The notes under the pieces: model-generated
What the model was told of the DNA's origin: nothing
What the model saw: only the letters and a program-made list of their open reading frames with translations
The model's database searches: none
Program-made: the position numbers and the translations under genes
Shown: positions 1 through 8,648 of the stretch, piece by piece
Numbering within the stretch: the first letter of the stretch is position 1
Layout: every line of letters begins with the position of its first letter
Source of the DNA: Streptomyces ureilyticus
GTDB lineage: Bacteria; Actinomycetota; Actinomycetes; Streptomycetales; Streptomycetaceae
Direction: 5' to 3'
DNA: 32,575 bases
NCBI RefSeq assembly: GCF_011045025.1
Contig: NZ_JAAKZX010000104.1
Coordinates: forward strand, 1-32,575

Positions 1-1674
1 CAGAAGGATCATGCAGACCGTCGTCAGGCCGACCGCGGCGCCGAAGCTGATGAAGCCCGCGTACCAGGGATGTCCGGTGGCCTTGAAGGCGTCGGCGAGA
101 GACGGCGACGGGGAACCAGGAGATGGGGAGCCAGGAGATGGGGAGCCAGGCGACGGCGTCGGGGACGCGCCCGGCCGGTTCTCCTCCGGCAGGTGGCGGC
201 TGACCTCCGCCGTGGTCAGGCCCAGGCCGCCCAGCTTGATCTCGTCCCAGGCCTGGAGGCGGCGGGTCTCACGGTCCAGGTACAGGACTGAGGTCTCGAT
301 CGGGTCGGGGTACTTGTTCTGCAGCGCGCGCAGCCCGCTTCCGCCCGTCGAGCCTTCGATGCGCAGGCGCGTGCCGTACTTCATGACCTCCATCTCCGGA
401 TGGTGGAGGTGGCCCGCCAGGACGAGCGGCACCGTGCCGTCCACCTCGCGCGCGGCGTCCGGGTTGTGCGCGATGGCGATGTCCACGGGCGTACCCGCCG
501 TCTCCTGGTCACGGATCGCGGAGGCCAGACGGGCGCCCGCCAGCTCCTCCGAGGCGGTCACCTCCTTGGAGCGGTCGGGGGTGAACTGTGGGTCGCCCAT
601 ACCCGCGAACCGCAGTCCCGCGACGGACACGGCCCGCCCGTCGTCCAGTACGTGCACGTTCTTCATGCGCTCCAGATACGCCTGCGTCTCCCGCGAATCG
701 TGATTGCCGCGCACCCATACGTACGGAGCGCCCAGATTGGCGGCCGGGTCCAGGAAGCCGTTCTCCGCCGCGGAGCCGTGGTCCATGGTGTCGCCGGAGT
801 CGACGATCACATTGATCTTGTACTGCTTCACCAGCGAGGCGATGATCTTCCAGCTCGCCGGATTGAGATGGATGTCGGAGACGTGCAGGACACGGATGGT
901 GGAGGGATCGGGGGCGTACGCGGGAAGCGTGGACGTGGCGTCGTACAGCTTCGTCACGTTCGTGACCAGGCGCGCCAACTCCTTCTGGTAGACGTCGAAT
1001 TCGCTGACGATGCTGCGGGCGTTGCCGACCACCGAGGGGGCGGAGGACAGCAGTCCTGAGAACTTCGGCTCCAGGACCGACTTGGGGTTCCACGTCGCGA
1101 AAGCCGTTGCCCCCGAGGCCGCCAGGAGGGTGAGGGCCAGGCCGCCGGCCGCCAGGGCGCGGCGCGGGCGGCGGTAGACGGCGAGACCGAGGGCGGTGGC
1201 CCCGGAGACGACGGCGACTGAGGAGCGTACGGCCAGGTCGAGCGTGCCGTCGCCGACGTCGCTGGTGACCTCGTCCTGGAGGCCGGAGAGCCGTTCGGGG
1301 TGGTCGACGAGGGCCTGGGAGCGGACGGGGTCGAGCTGGTCCACGTCGACGTCGAGGCGGATCGGCGCGACATGGCTGCGCAGTTCGAGGGCGCCGAGCG
1401 GCGAGACGTTGATCTTCGTGCCGCCGGTGAAGGAGGGGCGCAGGGTCATGGTGGTGTCCATGGGGCCGACCGGAGCGCGTACGTTTCCCACGATCAGCAG
1501 GCCCAGCCACGCCCCCATCAGGACGACGGCGATGAGTCCGAGAGCTCGGGTGTACGGGTGCGGCTGGTGGACGAGTTCGATGACCGGGTGGGTGTGGCGA
1601 GCGCGATAGTGGCGTACGAGCGCACGTGGAGCCTTTCGTACGCGGTGCAGAGCGGCGGCGGGGACGCGGGCCAT
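1..1674 (-). CDS. Membrane-anchored metallophosphoesterase (C-terminus cut by window edge)
   Basis: The frame runs from an ATG at 1674 to base 1 without a stop, so 558 residues are visible and the C-terminus lies outside the window. Read along the protein there is a membrane segment near residues 45-65, two more hydrophobic stretches around residues 140-185, then a calcineurin-like phosphoesterase domain with all the metal-binding motifs: SDIHLN, DSGDTMDHG, RGNHD, AHNPD and GHLHH. These fit a two-metal phosphodiesterase or phosphatase facing one side of the membrane. After the domain comes a Ser/Pro/Gly linker with a repeated GSPSP unit (short DNA repeats at about 113-165) and a further hydrophobic segment (ISFGAAVGLTTVCMILL) at the window edge. 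The substrate is unknown. It is divergent from the metallopeptidase gene. Confidence 0.85.
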   Translation of the reverse strand, partial: MARVPAAALHRVRKAPRALVRHYRARHTHPVIELVHQPHPYTRALGLIAVVLMGAWLGLLIVGNVRAPVGPMDTTMTLRPSFTGGTKINVSPLGALELRSHVAPIRLDVDVDQLDPVRSQALVDHPERLSGLQDEVTSDVGDGTLDLAVRSSVAVVSGATALGLAVYRRPRRALAAGGLALTLLAASGATAFATWNPKSVLEPKFSGLLSSAPSVVGNARSIVSEFDVYQKELARLVTNVTKLYDATSTLPAYAPDPSTIRVLHVSDIHLNPASWKIIASLVKQYKINVIVDSGDTMDHGSAAENGFLDPAANLGAPYVWVRGNHDSRETQAYLERMKNVHVLDDGRAVSVAGLRFAGMGDPQFTPDRSKEVTASEELAGARLASAIRDQETAGTPVDIAIAHNPDAAREVDGTVPLVLAGHLHHPEMEVMKYGTRLRIEGSTGGSGLRALQNKYPDPIETSVLYLDRETRRLQAWDEIKLGGLGLTTAEVSRHLPEENRPGASPTPSPGSPSPGSPSPGSPSPSLADAFKATGHPWYAGFISFGAAVGLTTVCMILL

Positions 1675-1768
1675 TGGTCCCGTATGCCCAAGTCCGAGGC
1701 CCGCTATGCCGCCCGATCGGGTCCTCGTACGGCTCTCGCGGGTGACGTCCGTACCCGACAATGGCTCT

Positions 1769-2119
1769 GTGCTGGAGATGACGCGCGAGGAGTTCGAGGA
1801 ACTGGTCTCCGAGGCCCTGGACCGGATCCCGCCGGAGCTGACACGGCTGATGGACAACGTGGCGGTGTTCGTCGAAGACGAACCGCCGAGCGACGATCCC
1901 GAGCTGCTCGGGCTGTACGAGGGGACTCCGCTGACGGACCGCGGTGAGTGGTACGCCGGTGTGCTGCCGGACCGGATCACCATCTACCGGGGGCCGACGC
2001 TGCGGATGTGCGAGTCGCGCGAGGACGTCGTGGCCGAAACGGAAGTGACGGTGGTTCACGAGATCGCCCACCACTTCGGGATCGACGACGCGCGGCTGCA
2101 CGCCCTCGGGTACGGATGA
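1769..2119 (+). CDS. Small HExxH metallopeptidase-family protein
   Basis: About 116 residues. The C-terminal part carries VVHEIAHHFGIDDARL, a HExxH zinc motif followed by HFGID, typical of the small actinobacterial metallopeptidase family with a minimal zincin-like fold. The conserved core EEFEELVSEALDRIPPEL begins a few residues after the start. I chose the GTG at 1769 (reading MLEMTREEF). The ATG at 1778 is equally possible, and an upstream ATG at 1706 only adds a poorly protein-like leader. No signal peptide or membrane segment is seen, so the protein is probably cytoplasmic. Biochemical activity in this family is largely untested, so the role is unknown. Confidence 0.8.
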   Translation: MLEMTREEFEELVSEALDRIPPELTRLMDNVAVFVEDEPPSDDPELLGLYEGTPLTDRGEWYAGVLPDRITIYRGPTLRMCESREDVVAETEVTVVHEIAHHFGIDDARLHALGYG

Positions 2120-2128
2120 GGCCCGTAC

Positions 2129-2153
2129 GTACGAGGCTTGTCTGTACGAGGCT
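2129..2153 (+). repeat. Short GTAC-rich direct repeat
   Basis: The decamer GTACGAGGCT occurs at 2129-2138 and again at 2144-2153 in a short intergenic stretch full of GTACG motifs (2111-2205). The role is unknown. It may be secondary-structure forming DNA between two unrelated genes. Confidence 0.4.
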
Positions 2154-2302
2154 CGTACGTGCGGCTTCGCGTACGGACGCGGATAGGGATGAGATCCGTA
2201 CCGTACGACTGTTGAAACCTGTTCTTCGGGCGGCGTGTCCTCTTGCGGGCGGCGGGAGTTGGGCAGGGGGACTGCTCGTCCCCGCCCCGGAGGTGGCTGC
2301 CC

Positions 2303-2848
2303 GTGCGCGCCATGTACGTACCTGTCCGTCTGGCCGCCGTGGCCCTGGCCGTCACGGCGACGGCCGGCTGTATGAACGTCAGCAATGACGACGACGATGC
2401 GAGCAGTGCCAGGCCGTCGCACTCCGCGGGCCAGCGGGGCGGTGCGGCGCCCGACGGCGGTTCGGCGGTGACGGGCGGCGGCGGTGGCTCCGGGCTCGGC
2501 GGGGCTGGTGACGAAGAACACGGCTCGGCGGAGCCCGGTGCGTCGACGTCGGGCGGCGGTGGCGAAGGCGGGGACGGGGACGTGTCGGCAGCGCCGACGC
2601 GGGACGCCGCCGGCGACCCATCGTCGCCGTCCGAGCCGGGGCAGAAGAAGCCGAAACCGCAGGTCCCCGGGCCGACCAAGGCGCATCCCACCCCGACCCG
2701 TACGAATCCCCAGCCGAAACCGCCGAAGCAGTCGCCCACGCCGTCGCCCACCCCGACCACCGCGGAGCCGTCCTCCTCGGCCCACCCGGAACCCACGACG
2801 CAGCTCGCGCAGCGGGAGCCGGCGCCGCAGGCGGGCGTAAGCGGCTGA
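2303..2848 (+). CDS. Low-complexity secreted lipoprotein
   Basis: About 181 residues. The N-terminus (VRAMYVPVRLAAVALAVTATAGC) is a classic type II signal peptide with lipobox TAGC, so the mature protein should begin with a lipidated Cys on the outer face of the membrane. The rest is acidic, then Gly/Ser-rich, then Pro/Lys-rich with PTP, PSP and PKPP runs, so it is predicted to be disordered and perhaps spans the cell wall. A GGAGG at 2289-2293 lies 9 nt before the GTG at 2303, which favours that start over the ATG at 2312. No catalytic domain is visible and the function is unknown. Confidence 0.7.
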   Translation: MRAMYVPVRLAAVALAVTATAGCMNVSNDDDDASSARPSHSAGQRGGAAPDGGSAVTGGGGGSGLGGAGDEEHGSAEPGASTSGGGGEGGDGDVSAAPTRDAAGDPSSPSEPGQKKPKPQVPGPTKAHPTPTRTNPQPKPPKQSPTPSPTPTTAEPSSSAHPEPTTQLAQREPAPQAGVSG

Positions 2849-3082
2849 CCAGGTACGACGGTGGCCGGCCTGGGCTACGCGACCAGGGTCGGGCCGGGGC
2901 TGTCGGGCCGATTTGCCTTGAGGGTCGGAGGGTGCGTATCTTGGTAGATCGTTTGATCCCATTTGCCCGGCGCCAATGCAGAGCGCGCCGTGTGGCGCGT
3001 ACTCTCCCTTGCCGTGGCTGGACCGCATTGAGGCGGTCGATTTGCGAACACGGAGTTGACGGGCGCGTGCCGACGAGACTCC

Positions 3083-3088
3083 GGAAGG
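3083..3088 (+). promoter_or_regulatory. Ribosome binding site of helicase gene
   Basis: GGAAGG, 12 nt before the ATG at 3101. It supports the start MSISSTDH rather than the upstream in-frame ATG at 3056, whose extra residues are not protein-like. Confidence 0.5.
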
Positions 3089-3100
3089 TTTCGCATTCGC

Positions 3101-5095
3101 ATGTCCATTTCCAGTACTGATCACATCGTCGTGCCCGAGAACGAGGCCGTCGAAGTGCCCGAGGCCGCCGCGGCCGAGGCCCCCACGACCCCCGAGGCCC
3201 CCGAGGTCACCTTCGGCGACCTGGGTCTGCCCGACGGCATCGTGCGCAAGCTCGCGCAGAACGGCGTGACCACCCCCTTCCCGATCCAGGCCGCGACCAT
3301 CCCGGACGCCCTGGCCGGCAAGGACATCCTCGGCCGTGGCCGCACCGGCTCCGGCAAGACCCTCTCCTTCGGTCTGCCGCTGCTCGCGCAGCTGTCCGGC
3401 GGTCACACCGAGAAGAAGAAGCCCCGCGGCGTCATCCTCACCCCGACCCGTGAGCTCGCGATGCAGGTCGCGGACGCCCTCCAGCCGTACGGCGATGTGC
3501 TCGGCCTGAAGATGAAGGTCGTCTGCGGCGGTACGTCGATGGGCAACCAGATCTACGCCCTCGAGCGTGGCGTCGACATCCTCGTCGCCACCCCGGGCCG
3601 CCTGCGCGACATCATCAGCCGCGGCGCCTGCTCTCTGGAGAATGTCCAGGTCGCCGTGATCGACGAGGCCGACCAGATGTCCGACCTGGGCTTCCTGCCC
3701 GAGGTCACCGAACTCCTCGACCAGGTCCCGCCCGGCGGCCAGCGCATGCTGTTCTCGGCCACGATGGAGAACGAGATCTCCACGCTGGTCAAGCGCTACC
3801 TGAGCAACCCGGTCACGCACGAGGTCGACGCCGCCCAGGGCGCGGTGACGACCATGTCGCACCACATCCTCATCGTGAAGCCCAAGGACAAGGCGCCGGT
3901 CACCGCCGCGATCGCCTCCCGCAAGGGCCGCACGATCATCTTCGTACGTACGCAGCTGGGCGCCGACCGTATCGCCGAGCAGCTCCGTGACGCGGGCGTG
4001 AAGGCCGACGCGCTGCACGGCGGTATGACGCAGGGCGCGCGGACGCGGACGCTGGCCGACTTCAAGGACGGTTACGTCAACGCGCTCGTCGCCACCGACG
4101 TCGCCGCCCGCGGCATCCACGTCGACGGCATCGACCTGGTCCTGAACGTCGACCCGGCCGGTGACCACAAGGACTACCTGCACCGCTCCGGCCGTACGGC
4201 CCGCGCGGGCCGCTCCGGCACGGTCGTGTCGCTGTCCCTGCCGCACCAGCGGCGGCAGATCTTCCGTCAGATGGAGGACGCGGGCGTCGACGCCTCGCGC
4301 CACATCATCCAGGGCGGTGCCGCCTTCGACCCGGAGGTCGCGGAGATCACCGGCGCCCGGTCGATGACCGAGGTGCAGGCCGAGTCCGCGGGCAACGCCG
4401 CTCAGCAGGCCGAGCGCGAGGTCGCCCAGCTCACCAAGCAGCTGGAGCGCGCGCAGCGGCGTGCCACCGAGCTGCGCGAGGAGGCCGACCGCCTGCTCGC
4501 CCGCGCCGCGCGCGAGCGGGGCGACGACCCGGAGGCCGCGCTCGCCGAGGCCGCCGCCGTCGTGGAGGCCGCCGCGGCCGAGGCCGCGCTTGCCGCCGCC
4601 GTGCCGGAGCAGGCGTCCGCGCCGGCGTACGAGCAGCCGCGTCAGCGTCGTGACGAGCGGGGCAGCTACGAGCGCCGGGACCGTCGTGACGGTGAGCGTG
4701 GCGGTTTCCGTCGCGATGACCGCCGGGACGACCGGCGTGACGGTGACCGTGGTGGGTTCCGCCGTGATGAGCGTCGTGATGGTGACCGTGGTGGTTTCCG
4801 TCGGGATGACCGTCCGTCAGGTGGTTCCGGTGGCTTCCGCCGCGACGACCGGCGTGACGGCGACCGTCCCTCCGGGGGTTTCCGCCGGGACGACCGTCCC
4901 TCCGGGCACCGGGGCAGCGACCGCCCGTTCAACCGCGACCGTCAGGGCGACCGTCCCTCGGGCGGCTTCCGTTCCGGCGGCCACGACCGCCCGTACGGCC
5001 GTCGTGACGACCACCGTGGCGCGGGCTCCGGCTCCGGCACTGGTTCATCGTTTGGCCGCCGCGACGACAAGCCGCGCTGGAAGCGCAACGGCTGA
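3101..5095 (+). CDS. DEAD-box ATP-dependent RNA helicase with RGG-type tail
   Basis: 664 residues. An acidic Ala/Glu-rich N-terminus is followed by a complete DEAD-box core: Q motif (F38 to Q63), Walker A GRTGSGKT (to T87), PTRELA, DEAD at 188-191, SAT, then helicase-C motifs ARGIHVDGID and HRSGRTARAG. After the core come a Glu/Ala coiled coil (AQQAEREVAQLTKQLERAQRR) and a tail of RRDDRRDGDRGGF-like units, an RNA-binding low-complexity region. The family unwinds RNA duplexes in ribosome assembly and RNA decay and is often cold-inducible in Streptomyces. The 5' region from 2849 to 3100 is a 252-bp leader with no other gene. The tail's repetitive DNA creates many false reading frames in other phases. 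Confidence 0.93.
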   Translation: MSISSTDHIVVPENEAVEVPEAAAAEAPTTPEAPEVTFGDLGLPDGIVRKLAQNGVTTPFPIQAATIPDALAGKDILGRGRTGSGKTLSFGLPLLAQLSGGHTEKKKPRGVILTPTRELAMQVADALQPYGDVLGLKMKVVCGGTSMGNQIYALERGVDILVATPGRLRDIISRGACSLENVQVAVIDEADQMSDLGFLPEVTELLDQVPPGGQRMLFSATMENEISTLVKRYLSNPVTHEVDAAQGAVTTMSHHILIVKPKDKAPVTAAIASRKGRTIIFVRTQLGADRIAEQLRDAGVKADALHGGMTQGARTRTLADFKDGYVNALVATDVAARGIHVDGIDLVLNVDPAGDHKDYLHRSGRTARAGRSGTVVSLSLPHQRRQIFRQMEDAGVDASRHIIQGGAAFDPEVAEITGARSMTEVQAESAGNAAQQAEREVAQLTKQLERAQRRATELREEADRLLARAARERGDDPEAALAEAAAVVEAAAAEAALAAAVPEQASAPAYEQPRQRRDERGSYERRDRRDGERGGFRRDDRRDDRRDGDRGGFRRDERRDGDRGGFRRDDRPSGGSGGFRRDDRRDGDRPSGGFRRDDRPSGHRGSDRPFNRDRQGDRPSGGFRSGGHDRPYGRRDDHRGAGSGSGTGSSFGRRDDKPRWKRNG

Positions 5096-5112
5096 CCCGA
5101 TCTGCCGCTGAC

Positions 5113-5144
5113 AGGGCCCGGACGACTTCGGTCGTCCGGGCCCT
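5113..5144 (+). terminator. Intrinsic hairpin terminator after helicase
   Basis: A perfect 14-bp stem (5113-5126 with 5131-5144) closed by a TTCG tetraloop, starting 17 nt after the helicase stop. There is no T-run, as is common in Streptomyces terminators. Confidence 0.85.
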
Positions 5145-5280
5145 GCGGCGTTCGCGGGTCGCAAGCGAGCCGACCGACCGGCGGAGGCGGCCACGTGGGC
5201 CCGGACCGTCGCCCATTTTTAGCCAAACCGAGCTCATCCGTGGCGCATGTCACACCCCCGGCGAGGGAAACGCTCGGGAC

Positions 5281-6879
5281 ATGACAACACCGTCCCCGCC
5301 CTCCGGCGCGAGCGACCCCTCCGTCGGGCGGCCGGCGCCGACCGCCCCCGCATCGGTCACCGCGCCAGCCGTCTCCGACGAGGAACGGCTGGCACAGCTC
5401 GGCTACACCCAGGTCCTCGCCCGCCGCATGTCCGCGTTCTCCAACTACGCGGTCTCGTTCACGATCATCTCCGTGCTGTCCGGGTGCATGACCCTGTACC
5501 TGTTCGGCATGAACACCGGCGGCCCCGCCGTGATGATGTGGGGCTGGGCGGCGGTCGGCCTGATGACGCTGTTCGTCGGCCTCGCGATGGCCGAGATCTG
5601 TTCGGCGTACCCGACCTCAGCGGGCCTGTACTTCTGGTCGCACCGGCTGGCACCGAAGCGAACGGCCGCCGCCTGGGCCTGGTTCACGGGCTGGTTCAAC
5701 GTCCTCGGCCAGGTCGCGGTGACCGCCGGGATCGACTTCGGCGCGGCCTCGTTCCTGGGCGCGTACCTCAATCTGCAGTTCGACTTCGAGGTCACACCCG
5801 GCCGTACGATCCTGCTCTTCGCCGGGATCCTCATCCTGCACGGCCTCCTCAACACCTTCGGCGTACGCATCGTCGGCCTGCTCAACAGCGTCAGCGTGTG
5901 GTGGCACGTGCTGGGCGTCGCGGTCATCGTGGGCGCGCTCACCTTCGCCCCGGACAGCCACCAGTCGGCGTCCTTCGTGTTCACGGAGTTCGTGAACAAC
6001 ACGGGGTGGGGCAGCAGCCTGTACGTCGTCCTCCTCGGCCTGCTGATGGCGCAGTACACCTTCACCGGGTACGACGCCTCCGCGCACATGACGGAGGAGA
6101 CGCGCGACGCGTCCACGGCGGGCCCGAAGGGCATCGTGCAGTCGATCTGGACGTCGTGGATAGCGGGCTTCGTACTCCTGCTGGGCTTCACCTTCGCCAT
6201 CCAGTCGTACAGCGGTGCCCTCGAGTCCCCGACGGGTGTGCCGCCCGCGCAGATCCTCCTCGACGCGCTCGGCGCGACGGCGGGCAAGCTGCTCCTGCTG
6301 GTCATCATCGGCGCCCAGCTGTTCTGCGGCATGGCGTCCGTGACCGCCAACTCCCGCATGGTCTACGCCTTTTCGCGCGACGGGGCGTTGCCCTTCTCAC
6401 ACGTCTGGCACACGGTCAGCCCGCGCACCCGCACGCCTGTCGCGGCCGTGTGGCTGGCGGCGCTGGGAGCGCTGGTGCTCGGACTGCCGTACCTGATCAA
6501 CGTGACCGCGTACGCGGCGGTGACCTCGATCGCCGTGATCGGCCTCTACATCGCGTACGTCATCCCGACCCTGCTCCGGCTCCGCAAGGGCGACGGCTTC
6601 GAACGCGGACCGTGGCATCTGGGCCGCTGGTCGGGCCCGATCGGCGTAATCGCGGTGGCCTGGGTCGTCGTCATCACGATCCTCTTCATGCTCCCCCAGG
6701 TCTCCCCGGTCACCTGGGAAACCTTCAACTACGCCCCCATCGCCGTCCTCGTAGTCCTGGGCTTCGCCGCCACCTGGTGGTACGCCTCGGCCCGCCACTG
6801 GTTCCTCAACCCCGACCACGAACGCACCCGAGCCCGAGAAGCGGCCCGCGCGAACGCCCCGGAACCGGTAGATCCCTGA
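5281..6879 (+). CDS. APC-superfamily amino acid permease
   Basis: 532 residues. A hydrophilic 40-residue N-terminus is followed by about 12 hydrophobic helices. The first block (YAVSFTIISVLSGCMTLYLFGMNTGGPAVMMWGW) and the following MAEICSAYPTSAGLYFWSHRLAP are typical of the amino-acid/GABA permease branch of the APC superfamily, which imports amino acids or amines using the proton or sodium gradient. A short basic/acidic cytoplasmic tail ends at 6879. The substrate cannot be told from sequence. It is the last core gene before the tRNA and is followed by a hairpin at 6897-6937. Confidence 0.9.
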   Translation: MTTPSPPSGASDPSVGRPAPTAPASVTAPAVSDEERLAQLGYTQVLARRMSAFSNYAVSFTIISVLSGCMTLYLFGMNTGGPAVMMWGWAAVGLMTLFVGLAMAEICSAYPTSAGLYFWSHRLAPKRTAAAWAWFTGWFNVLGQVAVTAGIDFGAASFLGAYLNLQFDFEVTPGRTILLFAGILILHGLLNTFGVRIVGLLNSVSVWWHVLGVAVIVGALTFAPDSHQSASFVFTEFVNNTGWGSSLYVVLLGLLMAQYTFTGYDASAHMTEETRDASTAGPKGIVQSIWTSWIAGFVLLLGFTFAIQSYSGALESPTGVPPAQILLDALGATAGKLLLLVIIGAQLFCGMASVTANSRMVYAFSRDGALPFSHVWHTVSPRTRTPVAAVWLAALGALVLGLPYLINVTAYAAVTSIAVIGLYIAYVIPTLLRLRKGDGFERGPWHLGRWSGPIGVIAVAWVVVITILFMLPQVSPVTWETFNYAPIAVLVVLGFAATWWYASARHWFLNPDHERTRAREAARANAPEPVDP

Positions 6880-6896
6880 CGCTTCACCCCACCCAC

Positions 6897-6937
6897 CGTG
6901 GCCGGGACCCCGATACCCGATCGGAGACCCGGCCACG
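6897..6937 (+). terminator. Hairpin terminator between permease and tRNA-Lys
   Basis: CGTGGCCGGG (6897-6906) pairs perfectly with CCCGGCCACG (6928-6937) around a 21-nt loop. It lies 17 nt after the permease stop and 31 nt before the tRNA. Confidence 0.65.
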
Positions 6938-6943
6938 TCCGGC

Positions 6944-6949
6944 TATGCT
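6944..6949 (+). promoter_or_regulatory. Possible -10 element of tRNA-Lys promoter
   Basis: TATGCT lies 19 nt before the tRNA start and resembles an SigA-type -10 box. No convincing -35 box is seen, so this is a weak call. Confidence 0.3.
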
Positions 6950-6968
6950 CGGGGGAGCAACATCGCCA

Positions 6969-7041
6969 GGGCCCTTAGCTCAATTGGCAGAGCAGTGGAC
7001 TTTTAATCCATTGGTTGTGGGTTCGAGTCCCACAGGGCCTA
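6969..7041 (+). tRNA. tRNA-Lys (anticodon TTT)
   Basis: 73 nt fold as a complete cloverleaf: acceptor GGGCCCT pairs with AGGGCCT (first pair G-T), D arm GCTC...GAGC, anticodon arm GTGGA-CTTTTAA-TCCAT with anticodon TTT, T arm GTGGG-TTCGAGT-CCCAC, discriminator A. CCA is not fully encoded (ACCG follows). Its 3' 45 bases are the integration target of the island, and the island's left end keeps the gene intact. Confidence 0.95.
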
Positions 7042-7042
7042 C
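6997..7042 (+). repeat. attL core (46-bp direct repeat, tRNA-Lys 3' end)
   Basis: Identical to 32222-32267. It runs from the 5' side of the anticodon arm to one base beyond the discriminator. The flanking bases differ on both sides, so the repeat limits are exact. Confidence 0.93.
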
Positions 7043-7075
7043 CGGAAACGGAAGAGGGAAACGCCCTCTGACCTG

Positions 7076-7549
7076 CTACGCAGCGTCTGGGTCGGCTTCG
7101 GCTGGCTCGGGCGCTGCTTCGTTTTCAAGCCACTGCGTGAGCGATGCGTGAGCGGATGTGCCCGTGGCCTGCGGATCGATTGCGGTCGGGGCGGACGAAT
7201 CGGCGGCTGCCGGACGCGACCGGGGGATCAGCTTCGCTGCCTTCTCGGCGATTTCACGGTCCAGCTCAGGGAGCAGGCTTGTGTACGTGTCCGAGGTCAG
7301 CGTGATGGTGGAGTGCCGCAGCGTCTCCTTCACCGAGTGGATGCCGCCGCCGCCTCCGTGCGTGAGCGTCGCGGAGACGTGGCGGAGGTCCCGCAGGGTG
7401 ACGGGCGGCAAGTCGGTCGTGGAGAGGATGCGGCGGAACGTTTCCGAGACTGTCTCGGGGTGGAGCCAGGAGCCGTCTTCCTTCGTGAAGACCTTGCCCG
7501 TGTTCTGCCAGGCGCTGCTCCACTTCGCACCACCCGCCAGCAGGCCATC
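7076..7549 (-). pseudogene. Tyrosine integrase, C-terminal remnant
   Basis: Reading the minus strand, the frame gives KWSSAWQNTGKVFTKEDGSW, then FRRILSTTDLPPVTLRDLRH, then LRHSTITLTSDTYTSLLPEL, ending at the TAG at 7076. The catalytic Arg (RDLRH), the second-box LRH and the nucleophile Tyr (DTYTSL) of the tyrosine-recombinase C-terminal domain are all present. The N-terminal SAM-like and core-binding parts, about 250 residues, are missing. Upstream of about 7549 the frame stays open but is no longer integrase-like, and the BASS transporter gene ends at 7611. The position 34 bp inside attL is usual for an integrase of a tRNA-integrated element. It is not expected to be active. Confidence 0.8.
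7134..7156 (+). repeat. Tandem 11-bp iterons, left copy (possible integrase arm site)
   Basis: TGCGTGAGCGA is followed directly by TGCGTGAGCGG, then A. The same 23 bp, in the same orientation, occur at 32087-32109 near the other end of the island. Here the element overlaps the 3' coding part of the integrase remnant (encoding SAHASLT on the minus strand), 91 bp inside the core. A single TGCGTGAGCG also occurs at 7359-7368. Confidence 0.6.
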
Positions 7550-7610
7550 CGAGCACGAGCAACGCGTGAGACGATCTTCGGAAGCTAACCCCCTGGGCAG
7601 ACCGCGTCGG

Positions 7611-8648
7611 CTATCTGGAACGGCGGTTCATCCATGCCGCGACCAGGGCGCCGGACAGGTTGTGCCAGACCGAAAAGACCGCTGCTGGGAGAGCTGCAAG
7701 TGGGGCGAAGTACGTTGCGGCCAGGGAGGCGGCGAGCCCGGAGTTCTGCATGCCAACCTCGAAGGCCATCGCCCGGCTCGCGGCGGGTTCCAGCTTGGCG
7801 AGTCTGCCCGCTCCATAGCCGAGGACCAAGCCGAGGCCGTTGTGTAGCACCACGGCGAGCAGGACTACAGCCGCCGCGTCCTTGAGCGCGGAGGCACTTG
7901 CGGCCACGACTATCAGGACGATCACCCCGACGGTCACGGCAGACAGCCAAGGGAGAGCGGGCAGGCAGCGTCGCACCAGTCCGCTGGCCAGTCGCCGTAC
8001 CAGCAGGCCGGCTACCGCGGGGACCAGCACGGTCTTGAGGATGTCGACGACCATAGGGGCGGCCTCGACGTCGAGTAGGTGTCCTGCCAGCAGCAGGACC
8101 AGGTATGGCGTGATGAGGGGGGCGAGGATCGTGGAAACCGTTGCTACAGACATCGACAGCGCGACGTCTCCCCTGGCCAGGAAGGTCACCACGTTGGACG
8201 CAGTGCCGCTCGGCGCGCATCCGACGAGGATCACCCCCACGGCCAGTTGGGGGGACAGGTTCAGCAGATGGGCGATTGCCCAGCCGAGGCCCGGCATGAT
8301 CACGTAATGGGCAACCAGGCCGAGGCCCACGATCCAGGGTCGTCTGACGACGCTGTGGAAGTCCTGCGAGGTCATCGTCAGCCCCATGCAGAACATGATC
8401 AGGCCGAGCAAGTAGGGGATCGCGGGCTTGCCTTCGGCGAACGATGACGGCATGGCCAAGCCGAGGCCACCCGCAGCGAGCACAAGCAGTGGGAAGACGG
8501 TGACGGCACGCCTGGCCGTCTGATCGGCCTGGGCGACAATCTCCGTGGGCAGCCCGGTCGTTGCCGCGACGGCCGGAGCACTTTGGTCCTGCGGGTGATC
8601 CATGGTCGGTGTGCCTCCTGTTTCCGCGTCCGGCGTCGTGTCCGTCAC
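7611..8648 (-). CDS. BASS-family (bile acid:sodium symporter-like) transporter
   Basis: 345 residues with a hydrophilic 45-residue N-terminus and about 9-10 hydrophobic helices. The signatures GCAPSGTASNVVTFLARGDVAL and EVGMQNSGLAASLA are the two crossover-region motifs of the BASS fold. Family members move bile acids, pantothenate or 2-oxo acids such as pyruvate with sodium. The GTG start at 8648 overlaps the TGA stop of the upstream aminotransferase (GTGA), so translation is coupled. Next to an alanine/2-oxo-acid transaminase, a 2-oxo acid or an amino-acid-like product is a reasonable guess for its cargo (inference). It is the last gene of operon B. Confidence 0.85.
   Translation of the reverse strand: MTDTTPDAETGGTPTMDHPQDQSAPAVAATTGLPTEIVAQADQTARRAVTVFPLLVLAAGGLGLAMPSSFAEGKPAIPYLLGLIMFCMGLTMTSQDFHSVVRRPWIVGLGLVAHYVIMPGLGWAIAHLLNLSPQLAVGVILVGCAPSGTASNVVTFLARGDVALSMSVATVSTILAPLITPYLVLLLAGHLLDVEAAPMVVDILKTVLVPAVAGLLVRRLASGLVRRCLPALPWLSAVTVGVIVLIVVAASASALKDAAAVVLLAVVLHNGLGLVLGYGAGRLAKLEPAASRAMAFEVGMQNSGLAASLAATYFAPLAALPAAVFSVWHNLSGALVAAWMNRRSR

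Noticed and set aside
509..4303. 1264-codon open frame on the minus strand
   Set aside because: It crosses the metallopeptidase, lipoprotein and helicase genes, is Arg/Gly/Asp-rich without domains, and is antisense shadow of GC-rich coding DNA.
4666..4932. Repetitive DNA resembling a tandem-repeat array or CRISPR
   Set aside because: The repeats are irregular and encode the RRDDR/GGF tail of the helicase; no conserved repeat-spacer pattern. No CRISPR array seen anywhere.
5247..7151. 634-codon plus-strand frame across permease and tRNA
   Set aside because: Out of phase with the well-supported permease gene, Arg/His/Pro-rich, and runs through tRNA-Lys.
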